Shown here piece after piece: positions 1-7,826 of a stretch of DNA of 64,000 nucleotides. The notes under the pieces are model-generated. The model was not told the origin of the DNA. It saw only the letters and a list, made by a program, of their open reading frames with translations, and ran no database searches. The stretch covers positions 6,746,001 through 6,810,000 of the forward strand of contig NZ_AP019308.1 in NCBI RefSeq assembly GCF_003945345.1, given 5' to 3'. Position 1 is the stretch's first letter; each line of letters opens with the position of its first letter. The DNA is from Paenibacillus baekrokdamisoli (GTDB taxonomy: Bacteria > Bacillota > Bacilli > Paenibacillales > Paenibacillaceae). Made by a program: the position numbers and the translations under genes.

Positions 1-1
1 G

Positions 2-649
2 GTCAATTTTGATTCCTTCGAATTTGATTCCAAGCTGGATAAGAGTGTTTTCGATACCCAGAAGAATATGGGCAGCAACACAAGCAATCAACCAACAATG
101 GCAACACCAGATAATAATTCGAATTCCTCAAGCTCCAATAATGCAGCAGATGATGAAACAACAACACCTGACTCGAACAATTCGAGCACATCGAATAATT
201 CCACTAACTCAGAGGATACGTCTGGATCAACTAATTCTACTACGAATGAAGACTCCGAGAATTCTTTGGGTCCTGTTGATGGTCAGAAGGATCCACATGC
301 TGCCAAACCTGCAGCTTTCACACCGATGGAGCCATCTTATCTACCGGCAGGTGTCTCTGAGAAGGATCAACAGGATATCGTCTTTGGCGGAAACCCAGGG
401 ATCATGATTCGCTATACAGGCGATTATGATTACACCCTCATCGAAACACAGCCTAGAGATGTAGCAGCATCACAAATGAAGGGAACCATGGTTGATCTGG
501 GCTTTACGTATGGTTCGATTAGTGGAGATGAGCAGAAAACCTTAACATGGACTGACGGTGGCATTGAATATCGGCTTACGAGTGGAACGCTTCCGGAATC
601 GGAGATGATGAAGGTAGCGCAGTCGGTACAGGGCGAGATGACGAAATAA
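2..649 (+). CDS. ydcC: YdcC-like sporulation-associated protein, C-terminal part (partial)
   Basis: The reading frame is open from the window edge, so the start lies upstream. What is visible begins with a linker very rich in Ser, Thr and Asn (roughly the first 100 residues). A compact C-terminal domain of about 110 residues follows, resembling the DUF4367/LolA-like domain, with short motifs such as PSYLPAG and a closing VAQSVQGEM. In B. subtilis ydcC lies directly upstream of alr-ndoAI-ndoA, the same order as here, which is the main support. The family is membrane-anchored or exported and linked to sporulation. The long low-complexity linker is not something I associate with ydcC and may be lineage-specific. 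Confidence 0.7.
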   Translation, partial: VNFDSFEFDSKLDKSVFDTQKNMGSNTSNQPTMATPDNNSNSSSSNNAADDETTTPDSNNSSTSNNSTNSEDTSGSTNSTTNEDSENSLGPVDGQKDPHAAKPAAFTPMEPSYLPAGVSEKDQQDIVFGGNPGIMIRYTGDYDYTLIETQPRDVAASQMKGTMVDLGFTYGSISGDEQKTLTWTDGGIEYRLTSGTLPESEMMKVAQSVQGEMTK

Positions 650-761
650 TAGACTGCTGGGCAGAAACATTTCCCAGCTAATTTGAAAGTGAAATCCCCT
701 TCTGTTTCATTGACAGCTCGAAGCCAAAACGTTTAACATAAAGGTTACGGGTTGTAGAGAT

Positions 762-788
762 AAACGTCCACCCTCGAGGTGGGCGTTT
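762..788 (+). terminator. Hairpin downstream of ydcC-like gene
   Basis: An 11-bp stem (762-772 with 778-788, one G-U pair) closes a 5-nt loop. No T-run follows, so termination is uncertain. Confidence 0.4.
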
Positions 789-796
789 ACGTTGGG

Positions 797-839
797 AATA
801 TCAGAAAGTATCTATTTTTCCTTTACTTTCTGATATTTT
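797..839 (+). terminator. Perfect 14-bp inverted repeat before alr
   Basis: Arms at 797-810 and 824-837 are perfectly complementary. The loop is pyrimidine-rich and a short T-run ends at 839. It probably separates ydcC from alr transcription. Confidence 0.5.
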
Positions 840-840
840 G

Positions 841-898
841 AGGAAGAAGCTAACTAACGAACGATACCATCAAAAGATGGCGTTAGCTGGTTCTTCCT
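841..898 (+). promoter_or_regulatory. Extended imperfect hairpin in the alr leader
   Basis: Arms 841-854 and 882-898 pair as AGGAAGAA/TTCTTCCT and GCTAAC/GTTAGC with a 3-nt bulge. An inner 5-bp hairpin lies at 867-880. The structure ends about 10 nt before the ribosome-binding site of alr. It matches no riboswitch I know, so its role is unknown. Confidence 0.4.
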
Positions 899-919
899 AA
901 ATGAAAAGAAGGTGGAAGC

Positions 920-2116
920 GTGAACGCATATTATCGACCAACTAGAGTGGAAATTTCGCTCGATGCGCTGCGGCGCAATATACTTTCATTTCGTTCGGTT
1001 ATGCCAAAGGGCATGCGGTTGATGGCTTCGGTCAAAGCCAATGCTTATGGACATGGAGCCGCCCAAGTAGCTAGAGAAGCGGAAGCAAGCGGTGTAGACT
1101 ATCTAGGCGTAGCTTTCCTCGACGAAGCCTTGCAGCTTCGTAAAGCTGGTATTGAGATTCCTATCCTAGTACTTGGTTATGTGCCTCCTGAAGGTCTTGC
1201 TTCAGCGAGGGAATCAGACATCACTATTGCCTTATTTAGTGAAGAGATAGTGATGGCTGCAGCCGCTCTGCCAGCAGCGGAGAAGCCGCTTCGCGTTCAT
1301 ATCAAGATTGATACAGGCATGGGTAGACTCGGTCTGCTTGCTGAGCAAGTAGAAGATGCCCTTCGTTTTATTAATCGAGCTATGAGTGAACCGGGTCTTG
1401 AGGTTGAAGGGATGTTCACACATTATGCCCAGGCAGACGAAACGGATAAGACGTATACACAGCTACAATATGAACGCTTTGCAGTGCTCGTTCAGGAGCT
1501 AAAGCGGCGCAGTATCCATATCCCGATCATTCATGCAGCTAACAGTGCAGCTGGTATTGATACGCCGGAATGGGGCGGCAGCATGCTGAGACTTGGAATC
1601 AGTATGTATGGTCTATATCCCTCCGCCGAAGTAAACAAGCAGCGGATACAGCTGGAGCCTGTACTTTCACTCAAGACAAAAGTTGTCATGGTGAAGCAAG
1701 CTCCGCCAGGCTGGGGAATCAGTTATGGAACTCGTTATGTAACTAAGGGTGAAGAGAGAATCGGTACCTTGCCGATCGGTTATGCAGATGGTTACAGCCG
1801 AATGCTGACTGGCAAAGCCGAGGCTATCGTGCGTGGACAGCGTGTTCCCGTTCTTGGGACCATTTGCATGGACCAATGTATGATTGCACTCGATCCGGCA
1901 GCAGCAGCGGATTCGGTTGATAGCATGAATCCTGTTGAAGCGGGTGAGGAAGTCGTACTTATCGGCTCTCAAGGCAAAGAGACGATTACGGTGGAAGAGA
2001 TTGCAGATAAGCTTGGAACCATTAATTATGAGCTTATATGTATGATTGCAACCCGTGTACCTCGCGTTTATACCCGAGACGGCCAAGTGGTTGTGGTGCA
2101 TAATCCTTTGGATTAA
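920..2116 (+). CDS. alr: Alanine racemase
   Basis: PLP-dependent interconversion of L- and D-alanine, supplying D-Ala for peptidoglycan. The N-terminal barrel carries the PLP-binding motif VKANAYGHG with the Schiff-base lysine at residue 39. The C-terminal beta domain has the second catalytic tyrosine in the context GWGISYGTRY. The protein has 398 residues, slightly longer than the usual 385-390. The start is GTG, preceded by AAGGTGG at suitable spacing. The downstream ndoAI-ndoA genes are in the order known from B. subtilis. The 231-bp gap to ndoAI suggests that pair may have its own promoter. Confidence 0.96.
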   Translation: MNAYYRPTRVEISLDALRRNILSFRSVMPKGMRLMASVKANAYGHGAAQVAREAEASGVDYLGVAFLDEALQLRKAGIEIPILVLGYVPPEGLASARESDITIALFSEEIVMAAAALPAAEKPLRVHIKIDTGMGRLGLLAEQVEDALRFINRAMSEPGLEVEGMFTHYAQADETDKTYTQLQYERFAVLVQELKRRSIHIPIIHAANSAAGIDTPEWGGSMLRLGISMYGLYPSAEVNKQRIQLEPVLSLKTKVVMVKQAPPGWGISYGTRYVTKGEERIGTLPIGYADGYSRMLTGKAEAIVRGQRVPVLGTICMDQCMIALDPAAAADSVDSMNPVEAGEEVVLIGSQGKETITVEEIADKLGTINYELICMIATRVPRVYTRDGQVVVVHNPLD

Positions 2117-2347
2117 GATTCCAACGTGCTATAAATTACCGCATAAGGTTCTACAAGGTAAGAAGAGGATTTTATTGATTAATCTCGAATTAAGTAAGAG
2201 CATCATTTTGTGTAGATTTGGAAGCTGCTAAGAGATGTAGCATACTTGATATACATCAGGCATAGATATGAGGGTGTATATTACAGACCAAATAATGACA
2301 TACTGTTAGTGCGCTTTTGCTGGAAATGTTTTGGGGGTGCGAGTTCG

Positions 2348-2629
2348 GTGGCCAATTTGCAAAACACCAAAAGGATAATGATCAGCCTGCCTGATCATTT
2401 GCTGGAGGAAGTCGACGGGATCGTTGCCAAAGAAAACTCAAACCGAAGTGAATTTATTCGTCAGGCGATGAAGTTGTATTTAATCGAGCGTAAAAAGCGC
2501 CAAATTCGCGAATCAATGCAGCGCGGTTATTTGGAAATGGCGAAAATCAACTTGGTGATGGCATCGGAAGCTTTTCAAGCGGAGGAAGATGCCGGCGATA
2601 CGCTCGGCCGACTCGTAAGCGGGGTGTAA
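2348..2629 (+). CDS. ndoAI: Antitoxin NdoAI (MazE-type, ribbon-helix-helix)
   Basis: This is the antitoxin of the NdoA endoribonuclease. It has 93 residues, starting at GTG 2348 behind a GGGGG ribosome-binding site. The frame is open further upstream (to 2246), but that extension has no family similarity. The N-terminal half is a ribbon-helix-helix domain (ISLPDHLLEEVDGI...RSEFIRQAM) that would bind DNA and dimerise. The C-terminal part, RGYLEMAKINL, is the conserved toxin-binding region. Its stop lies 2 nt from the toxin start, so translation is probably coupled and the complex likely autoregulates. Confidence 0.92.
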   Translation: MANLQNTKRIMISLPDHLLEEVDGIVAKENSNRSEFIRQAMKLYLIERKKRQIRESMQRGYLEMAKINLVMASEAFQAEEDAGDTLGRLVSGV

Positions 2630-2631
2630 GC

Positions 2632-2982
2632 TTGATCGTTAAACGCGGCGATGTATTTTTTGCTGACTTGTCACCTGTTGTCGGTTCAGAGCAGGGTGGC
2701 GTCCGTCCAGTTCTTGTTATTCAGAATGATATCGGCAATCGCTTCAGTCCAACTGTGATTGTAGCTGCCATAACTGCACAAATTCAGAAGGCCAAACTGC
2801 CGACGCATGTCGAAATTGACGCTGCGTCACACGGGTTTGACCGAGATTCTGTGCTGCTATTGGAGCAGATCCGAACGATTGATAAACAGCGCTTGACCGA
2901 TAAGATTACACACCTTGACGATGAGACGATGCGTAAGGTGGATGAGGCGCTGCAAATCAGCGTTGGCTTAATTGATTTTTAA
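2632..2982 (+). CDS. ndoA: Endoribonuclease toxin NdoA (EndoA, MazF family)
   Basis: Sequence-specific mRNA interferase held inactive by NdoAI. Its 116 residues match the remembered B. subtilis protein almost throughout, including KRGDVFFADLSPVVGSEQGG, the RPVLVIQND strand and LLEQIRTIDKQRL. Catalytic Arg and Thr positions of the family are present (GGVRPV, AITAQ). The start is TTG, with GGGGTG overlapping the antitoxin stop as the ribosome-binding site. A terminator follows directly. Such chromosomal copies are thought to act in stress responses rather than plasmid maintenance. Confidence 0.96.
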   Translation: MIVKRGDVFFADLSPVVGSEQGGVRPVLVIQNDIGNRFSPTVIVAAITAQIQKAKLPTHVEIDAASHGFDRDSVLLLEQIRTIDKQRLTDKITHLDDETMRKVDEALQISVGLIDF

Positions 2983-2999
2983 TTTTACGGAATAATAAG

Positions 3000-3029
3000 A
3001 GCAGGGCTCTCGAAGGGGTCCTGCTTTTT
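3000..3029 (+). terminator. Intrinsic terminator of alr-ndoA
   Basis: Stem AGCAGGG/TCCTGCT (one G-U pair) followed by TTTTT, 18 nt after the ndoA stop. Confidence 0.8.
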
Positions 3030-3118
3030 GCTGTCTCTGCTTGAGCTATAAATTAATCCCTTGCAGAATATCCAGCTTTGTTTTAAAGTGAGATTAATAA
3101 TACGCAACAGCATAGTAA

Positions 3119-3178
3119 TTTAGGCAACGATGCCTAGGTGATAAGAGCGATTAGTGCTCTTATTTCCTAGGCATTTTC
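3119..3178 (+). promoter_or_regulatory. Predicted EutV (ANTAR) antiterminator overlapping a terminator
   Basis: Two mutually exclusive structures are visible. The first is a hairpin TAGGC/GCCTA (3121-3125 with 3132-3136) whose hexaloop AACGAT has A at position 1 and G at position 4, the loop signature of ANTAR-bound RNAs. The second is a strong terminator: 3130-3148 pairs with 3156-3174 and runs into TTTT. The arms share 3130-3136, so only one can form. An ANTAR response regulator (eutV) is encoded in the operon. In Enterococcus faecalis EutV stabilises such hairpins to prevent termination. The usual first hairpin (P1) could not be found with confidence. Confidence 0.65.
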
Positions 3179-3215
3179 TGTTTTTCTCATCTTTTTGGGC
3201 CAGGGGGTGATAGGA

Positions 3216-3872
3216 GTGGAACCACAACCTTTACGCGCGATTCCGCTGGCCGTTCGGATTATTTCGAACGTGGATGCTGGGCTTGCGCAGCAGTTGGGAC
3301 TGAAACCAGGCATTCGCAGCTTAGGTCTGCTAACGGCAACGATTGACGACGTTGGCTACACCGCTATCGATGAGGCAACGAAAATGGCAGCTGTTGAAGT
3401 CGTATATGCCAAATCGTTTTATGCAGGGTCATCACATGCATCTGGCCCGTTGTCCGGTGAGTTTATCGGCATGATTGGCGGTGCAACTCCGGCAGAAGTG
3501 AGAAGTGGTCTGGATGCTGCAGCAGCTGTTATGGAAAGTGGTGCATGCTTTTATTCCCTCAACGGCGAGGGAACGCATGCTTACTACGCACATGTTATCT
3601 CCAGAACAGGCTCTTATCTCTCCCAGATCGCAAATATTCAAGAGGGGGAACCTCTAGCTTATTTGATCGCACCACCGCTTGAAGCCGTCTTTGGGATAGA
3701 CGCGGCATTAAAGGCCGCTGATGTCCGGATGTGCCAGTTTTATGGTCCGCCTACGGAGACTAATTTCGGTGGGGGATTATTGACAGGAAGTCAGTCAGCT
3801 TGCACAGCAGCAGCGGAGGCATTTGCCCAAGCGGTAACTGAGGTGGCAAGGAATCCTTTAAAATTCGGATGA
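3216..3872 (+). CDS. eutL: Microcompartment shell protein EutL (tandem BMC domains)
   Basis: Pseudohexameric (trimeric) shell tile of the ethanolamine microcompartment, made of two fused circularly permuted BMC domains. I chose the start at GTG 3216 (218 residues) because the nearly ideal ribosome-binding site CAGGGGGTGA ends 5 nt upstream. The N-terminus then lines up with E. coli EutL (219 residues). Upstream in-frame GTG 3207 and TTG 3195 are possible. Conserved stretches include RSLGLLTATIDDVGY, DEATKMAAVEVVYAKS, SRTGSYLS, PPLEAVFGIDAALKAADV and ETNFGGGLLTGSQSAC. It is the first gene after the antiterminator, so it heads the operon. Confidence 0.96.
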   Translation: MEPQPLRAIPLAVRIISNVDAGLAQQLGLKPGIRSLGLLTATIDDVGYTAIDEATKMAAVEVVYAKSFYAGSSHASGPLSGEFIGMIGGATPAEVRSGLDAAAAVMESGACFYSLNGEGTHAYYAHVISRTGSYLSQIANIQEGEPLAYLIAPPLEAVFGIDAALKAADVRMCQFYGPPTETNFGGGLLTGSQSACTAAAEAFAQAVTEVARNPLKFG

Positions 3873-3892
3873 GAAAGTGCGGGTGATCGGGA

Positions 3893-4255
3893 TTGAATTT
3901 GCAGATGCAGGCTTTAGGAATGATAGAGACCTTTGGTATTCCAGCATTGATTGCTGCGGCCGATGCTGCAGCCAAGACGGCGGATGTTAGAGTAACCTCT
4001 TATGAGAAGGTCGATGCTGGAATCGTTACGATATATATACTGGGTGATGTGGCTGCCGTAAAAGCAGCGGTTGAAGCAGGAGCAGCAGCAGCAACCGCGG
4101 TCGGAAAGCTTCTTGGATCGCATGTCATCGCAAGACCGGATATATCTTTATGGTCCTTTGTAGAGAGCTTGCTGCCGCCGGATCTGCGAGCAAGCTCGGA
4201 AGAGGCGGAGAAGGGAACCGACGAACCTCCTAGAAGACGAGGCACGAGACTCTAA
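3893..4255 (+). CDS. BMC-domain shell protein with charged C-terminal tail (EutK/EutM-like)
   Basis: Residues about 5-90 form one canonical BMC domain (ALGMIETFGIPALIAAADAAAKT, GDVAAVKAAVEAGAAAA, SHVIARPD), so it should form hexameric shell tiles. The remaining 30 residues are a Glu/Arg-rich tail (SSEEAEKGTDEPPRRRGTRL) without similarity to the winged-helix domain of enteric EutK. The start is taken as TTG 3893 behind GGGTGAT; an ATG at 3905 would shorten it by four residues. It sits between eutL and eutE, where Firmicutes eut operons often carry a EutK/EutM paralogue. It is distinct from the shorter EutM downstream. Confidence 0.88.
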   Translation: MNLQMQALGMIETFGIPALIAAADAAAKTADVRVTSYEKVDAGIVTIYILGDVAAVKAAVEAGAAAATAVGKLLGSHVIARPDISLWSFVESLLPPDLRASSEEAEKGTDEPPRRRGTRL

Positions 4256-4306
4256 GGAAGTCATGCTCCTTCGGATTGTCATGAAGGTAAGACAGGAGTG
4301 ATGGAA

Positions 4307-5830
4307 ATGAAGCTGGATTCGGATTTGCAATCGATTCAAGAGGTTCGCAATTTTCTGTATGAGGCGAAGTCGGCGCAGAAACAGCTGGAGAAAATGACAC
4401 AGCTGCAAATCGACGAGATCATCTTTGCCATGGCTCAGGCAGCAGAAAAGGAAGCGGAGCGGCTTGGCGTATTGGCAGCTGAGGAAACAGGCTTTGGGAA
4501 AAGCGTGGACAAGAAAGCAAAGAACTTGTTTGTTGCGCGCAATGTGTATGGGGCAATCAAGGATATGAAGACAGTCGGCATCATACATAAGGATGAGGAG
4601 CGCAAGGTTTGGGAAGTGGCCCAGCCTGTGGGTATTGTAGCTGCCATTATTCCTTCGACCAATCCCACTTCAACGGTCATGTTCAAATGTATGATCGCAT
4701 TGAAGGCTAGAAACGCTATAGTTATTTCTCCGCATCCCTCGGCACTGCGCTGTTCCCAAGAAGCAGCAAAGATAATGTGCGAGGCTGCGGAGAAGGCGGG
4801 GGCACCCGAAGGGCTGATCCACTGCCTAACAAAGCCATCTATTGAGGCTAGCAATGAGCTGATGAAGCATAAGCTTACCGATGTCATTCTGGCTACTGGC
4901 GGTACTGCGATGGTGAAAGCGGCCTATAGCTCAGGCAAGCCGGCTTATGGTGTGGGGCCGGGCAATGTTCCGGTTTATATCCACCACAGCGCGAATCTCA
5001 CCAAAGCGGTGAGCGACATCTTGCAAAGCAAAACCTTCGACTACGGCACGATCTGTGCCTCCGAGCAAGCGCTTGTCGTGGACCAATCGGTCAAATCGCA
5101 GTTGGTTGAAGAGCTGAAGCGGCAGGGAGCTCATTTTCTCAATGAAGAGGAAAAGCAAAAGGTCGCAGCCATCATTATGATTGGCAAAGGGTTAAATCCC
5201 AAAATTGTAGGTAAATCACCACAAGTCATTGGTGGGATGGCAGGGATCACAGTTCCGAACCATGCGCGGGTGTTGATTGCAGAGGAAACGAATGTCGGGC
5301 TTCAATATCCATTTTCTGTGGAAAAGCTGACCTCGATTCTTGCCCTGTATACGGTTAGTGATTGGCAGGATGGCTGCCGCAGGTGTATAGAGCTTTTAGA
5401 GCTTGGAGGTTTGGGTCATACGCTTGGGATTCATTGTGAAGATCTATCCATCATTGAGGCTTTCGGTCTTGAGAAACCGGCCTCGCGGATTATCGTCAAC
5501 AGTGGCACTACCTTCGGTGGTATTGGAGCTACAACCGGCATTATGCCCTCTCTTACACTTGGCTGTGGTTCGTTTGGCAACAACGTGACCTCAGACAATA
5601 TAGGACCCCAGCATCTGATGAACATTAAACGGGTCGCTTTCGGAATTCGGGAAATGCCGACGGAAACGGGTACTGAAACGGGTACTGAAACGGAATCGGA
5701 AACGGAAACAACTACGCAGACCGCCCACAAGATAGCTGCCAGCATAGGCGAGCAAAGCTATCCGGGCATTTCAAGGGACGAAGTATTGGATATTGTAAAA
5801 AGCGTGCTTTCCCAAATGAAGCTTTCATAA
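4307..5830 (+). CDS. eutE: Acetaldehyde dehydrogenase (CoA-acylating), EutE type, with C-terminal targeting peptide
   Basis: Oxidises acetaldehyde released by ethanolamine ammonia-lyase to acetyl-CoA inside the microcompartment. It has the aldehyde dehydrogenase fold with cofactor motif IIPSTNPT, a glycine motif LATGGTAMV and the catalytic cysteine at about residue 250 (DYGTICASEQ). After the catalytic domain come a Thr/Glu/Gly repeat linker (from about 5660 to 5715) and a terminal amphipathic helix (SRDEVLDIVKSVLSQM) typical of encapsulation peptides. E. coli EutE carries its targeting peptide at the N-terminus instead. ATG 4307 was chosen because ACAGGAG lies 8 nt upstream; ATG 4301 is the alternative. 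Confidence 0.93.
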   Translation: MKLDSDLQSIQEVRNFLYEAKSAQKQLEKMTQLQIDEIIFAMAQAAEKEAERLGVLAAEETGFGKSVDKKAKNLFVARNVYGAIKDMKTVGIIHKDEERKVWEVAQPVGIVAAIIPSTNPTSTVMFKCMIALKARNAIVISPHPSALRCSQEAAKIMCEAAEKAGAPEGLIHCLTKPSIEASNELMKHKLTDVILATGGTAMVKAAYSSGKPAYGVGPGNVPVYIHHSANLTKAVSDILQSKTFDYGTICASEQALVVDQSVKSQLVEELKRQGAHFLNEEEKQKVAAIIMIGKGLNPKIVGKSPQVIGGMAGITVPNHARVLIAEETNVGLQYPFSVEKLTSILALYTVSDWQDGCRRCIELLELGGLGHTLGIHCEDLSIIEAFGLEKPASRIIVNSGTTFGGIGATTGIMPSLTLGCGSFGNNVTSDNIGPQHLMNIKRVAFGIREMPTETGTETGTETESETETTTQTAHKIAASIGEQSYPGISRDEVLDIVKSVLSQMKLS

Positions 5831-5892
5831 GGTTTTACTGATTTCCCATATAAATAGCAATAATCTTAAACCATCTGAGGAGGAATTTTAAA

Positions 5893-6180
5893 ATGGCAGG
5901 AGAACACACAGCATTAGGTATGGTTGAAACAAAAGGATTGATTGGGTCAATCGAAGCGGCAGACGCAATGGTTAAAGCAGCCAATGTAAGATTGGTAGGC
6001 AAGGTTCATGTTGGCGGCGGTCTGGTTACTGTTTTAGTACGCGGGGATGTAGGCGCTGTCAAAGCGGCAACGGATGCCGGCGCAGCTGCTGCGGAGAAGG
6101 TTGGAGAGCTCGTTGCTGTTCACGTCATTCCACGTCCACATTCGGACATCGAATTCATCTTGCCTAAACTTGAAGGTTAA
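5893..6180 (+). CDS. eutM: Major hexameric shell protein EutM
   Basis: A 95-residue single-BMC-domain protein: TALGMVETKGLIGSIEAADAM, a pore-loop region GKVHVGGGLVTVLVRGDV, and VHVIPRPHSDIE. It should assemble into hexagonal sheets that make the bulk of the shell facets. It has the best ribosome-binding site of the operon (TGAGGAGGAAT), as expected for the most abundant shell component. It follows eutE after 62 nt, which hold no clear promoter or terminator. Confidence 0.96.
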   Translation: MAGEHTALGMVETKGLIGSIEAADAMVKAANVRLVGKVHVGGGLVTVLVRGDVGAVKAATDAGAAAAEKVGELVAVHVIPRPHSDIEFILPKLEG

Positions 6181-6188
6181 TTGCAGCT

Positions 6189-6977
6189 ATGGCGCTCATA
6201 ACGGAAACGTCTCTGCGCGCCCAGCTGGCAAAGGGCATCCCGAATCCGTTTCTGATTATTGAGGGGGATAAACTGACGCCGGCTGCGGCGGATTTTCTGA
6301 AATCTAGAGGAATAGCCATTCAAAAGTCATCGGCGAAAACGCCAATTGTTCTTGCTGATATCAAGTCAGATTCTAATCGACTTATTCCCGTAGGGGTATC
6401 CAACCGACATATCCATCTCTCTAAGGAGCATGTGGATGCATTGTTTGGCACCGGATACGCATTGACTGTGCTTCGCGAGCTATCACAGCCCGGACAATTT
6501 GCAGCGAAGGAAACGGTAACGCTAATTGGTCCAAAGGGAATTATTCAAAATGTCCGCATACTTGGGCCTTCCCGAGGAGCTTCACAGGTTGAAATCTCAC
6601 GGACAGACAGCTATACGCTTGGGATTCAACCTGCTGTCAGGCTCTCTGGCGACATCCTGGGTACAAGTGGAATTACGGTCGCAGGACCGTCAGGAGCAGT
6701 TGTACTTAAGGAAGGGCTGATTGTAGCCAAAAACCATGTGCATATGTCCGTCGCAGAAGCAGCTCGGTATCAGGTTGCACCGGGTGATCGCATGATTTTA
6801 TCAACAATGGGCGACCGTCCTCTCATCTATGCGGATGTTGTTGTTCGAGTAAACGAGAGGTTCTCCTTGGATTTCCACATCGATACGGACGAAGCTAATG
6901 CTGCCGGACTTCACACAGGAGACTCTGTTCAAGTCATTGGGAAGAACGGCATAATTACGGATTCCGTAGGGGGGTAA
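6189..6977 (+). CDS. eutD: PduL-type phosphotransacylase (EutD role)
   Basis: Converts acetyl-CoA and phosphate to acetyl phosphate, recycling CoA inside the compartment. Residues about 65-260 form the two-barrel PduL domain with zinc-ligand motifs VSNRHIHLS, NHVHMS and LDFHIDTDEANAAGL. It is therefore unrelated to enteric EutD (Pta family) although it fills the same step. An N-terminal extension of about 55 residues contains LTPAAADFLKSRGIAI, a short motif that recurs at the C-terminus of the next protein and is known from other eut proteins. The extension may target the enzyme to the shell. The ribosome-binding site is weak and overlaps the eutM stop. Confidence 0.92.
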   Translation: MALITETSLRAQLAKGIPNPFLIIEGDKLTPAAADFLKSRGIAIQKSSAKTPIVLADIKSDSNRLIPVGVSNRHIHLSKEHVDALFGTGYALTVLRELSQPGQFAAKETVTLIGPKGIIQNVRILGPSRGASQVEISRTDSYTLGIQPAVRLSGDILGTSGITVAGPSGAVVLKEGLIVAKNHVHMSVAEAARYQVAPGDRMILSTMGDRPLIYADVVVRVNERFSLDFHIDTDEANAAGLHTGDSVQVIGKNGIITDSVGG

Positions 6978-6983
6978 CGGCAG

Positions 6984-7820
6984 TTGGAGATCAAAGAAAT
7001 GATTGAGTCGATCGTCCGTGAGCTTGTCACAACGATGCAGGCAGAAGCGGTTAAGAAGCCTAAAGTCTTATATATTTTTTGCGATAGTACGGCTCATGAA
7101 GGATACACCGATCATTTTATTCTGCTGCGGAATCATGGGATTCAATACGATATCCTGTTCCTGGACGGTATAACCTCAGCGTGGCTCGGGATGAAGAAAA
7201 TCGAGTCGGGCGGCCCTGGCAAATCTATTGCTGTAGATGAATTCGCACCAGCTCCTATAGAGGTGCCTATGGACTATGACGGTATTGTCATTCCGGAGAT
7301 CGATCTAGATAATGCAGGACGCGCGGCACTAGGCATGAAAGGGACAGTGAAATCGGAGATCATCTTCTCGGCGCTGGTCCTGAACAAATTCGTCTTAGTG
7401 GGCGATGATAGCCCAGGGTTAAAAAGGGCGGACCGACGTACTTTGAGAACGCTGGAGCTTCCAAAGCCGTTTCAGAAGCTCTTTGATTATTACAAGCAAG
7501 AAATGCAAATGTATGGTGTTGAGTTCGCTCCTGCGAAAAGCTTGGCTGAATGGGTCGTTCGAAAATGCGCGGATACCGCAGTAAAGTCAACGGAACCTAC
7601 TGCTGACTCTTCTGCCAGTCCAATCGACCAGAAACAGAAACTAGATGAAGCAGATGTAAAGTTCGAAGGAGGGCTCGTTTCTGCAGAGTGGGTGAATCAA
7701 CAAATGAAGAGCAAACGCTTTTCCAAATTGATCCTCTCCAAGGGAACGATTCTGTCGCCGCTGGCCAAAGATATGCTGAAGGAAAAAGGCGTTGACGTCC
7801 AATTTGCGGATGAAAGGTGA
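6984..7820 (+). CDS. Uncharacterised microcompartment-associated protein with flavoprotein-like fold
   Basis: I do not recognise a characterised enzyme. Visible parts: an N-terminal amphipathic helix (MEIKEMIESIVRELVTTM) that looks like an encapsulation peptide; a Rossmann/flavoprotein-like domain (KVLYIFCDSTAHEGYTDHF at 27-45, then alternating strands and helices to about residue 185); a Ser/Ala/Asp-rich linker; and a C-terminal segment, KGTILSPLAKDMLKEKGVDV, echoing the N-terminal motif of the preceding PduL. The TTG start at 6984 has GGGGGG about 8 nt upstream. Position between eutD and eutN, and the targeting-like helix, suggest a lumen enzyme or cofactor-handling protein. It lacks visible adenosyltransferase motifs, so EutT is unlikely. 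Confidence 0.75.
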   Translation: MEIKEMIESIVRELVTTMQAEAVKKPKVLYIFCDSTAHEGYTDHFILLRNHGIQYDILFLDGITSAWLGMKKIESGGPGKSIAVDEFAPAPIEVPMDYDGIVIPEIDLDNAGRAALGMKGTVKSEIIFSALVLNKFVLVGDDSPGLKRADRRTLRTLELPKPFQKLFDYYKQEMQMYGVEFAPAKSLAEWVVRKCADTAVKSTEPTADSSASPIDQKQKLDEADVKFEGGLVSAEWVNQQMKSKRFSKLILSKGTILSPLAKDMLKEKGVDVQFADER

Positions 7821-7826
7821 GGCCTT

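Noticed and set aside
1667..2101. Long minus-strand ORF inside alr
   Set aside because: Shadow frame of a clear alanine racemase; no ribosome-binding site or family features.
3089..3116. First (P1) hairpin of the ANTAR motif
   Set aside because: Loops with A1/G4 in this stretch are closed by at most three weak pairs, so no P1 can be claimed.
3030..3215. Cobalamin riboswitch upstream of eutL
   Set aside because: No B12-box-like sequence was found; the structure seen fits an ANTAR antiterminator instead.
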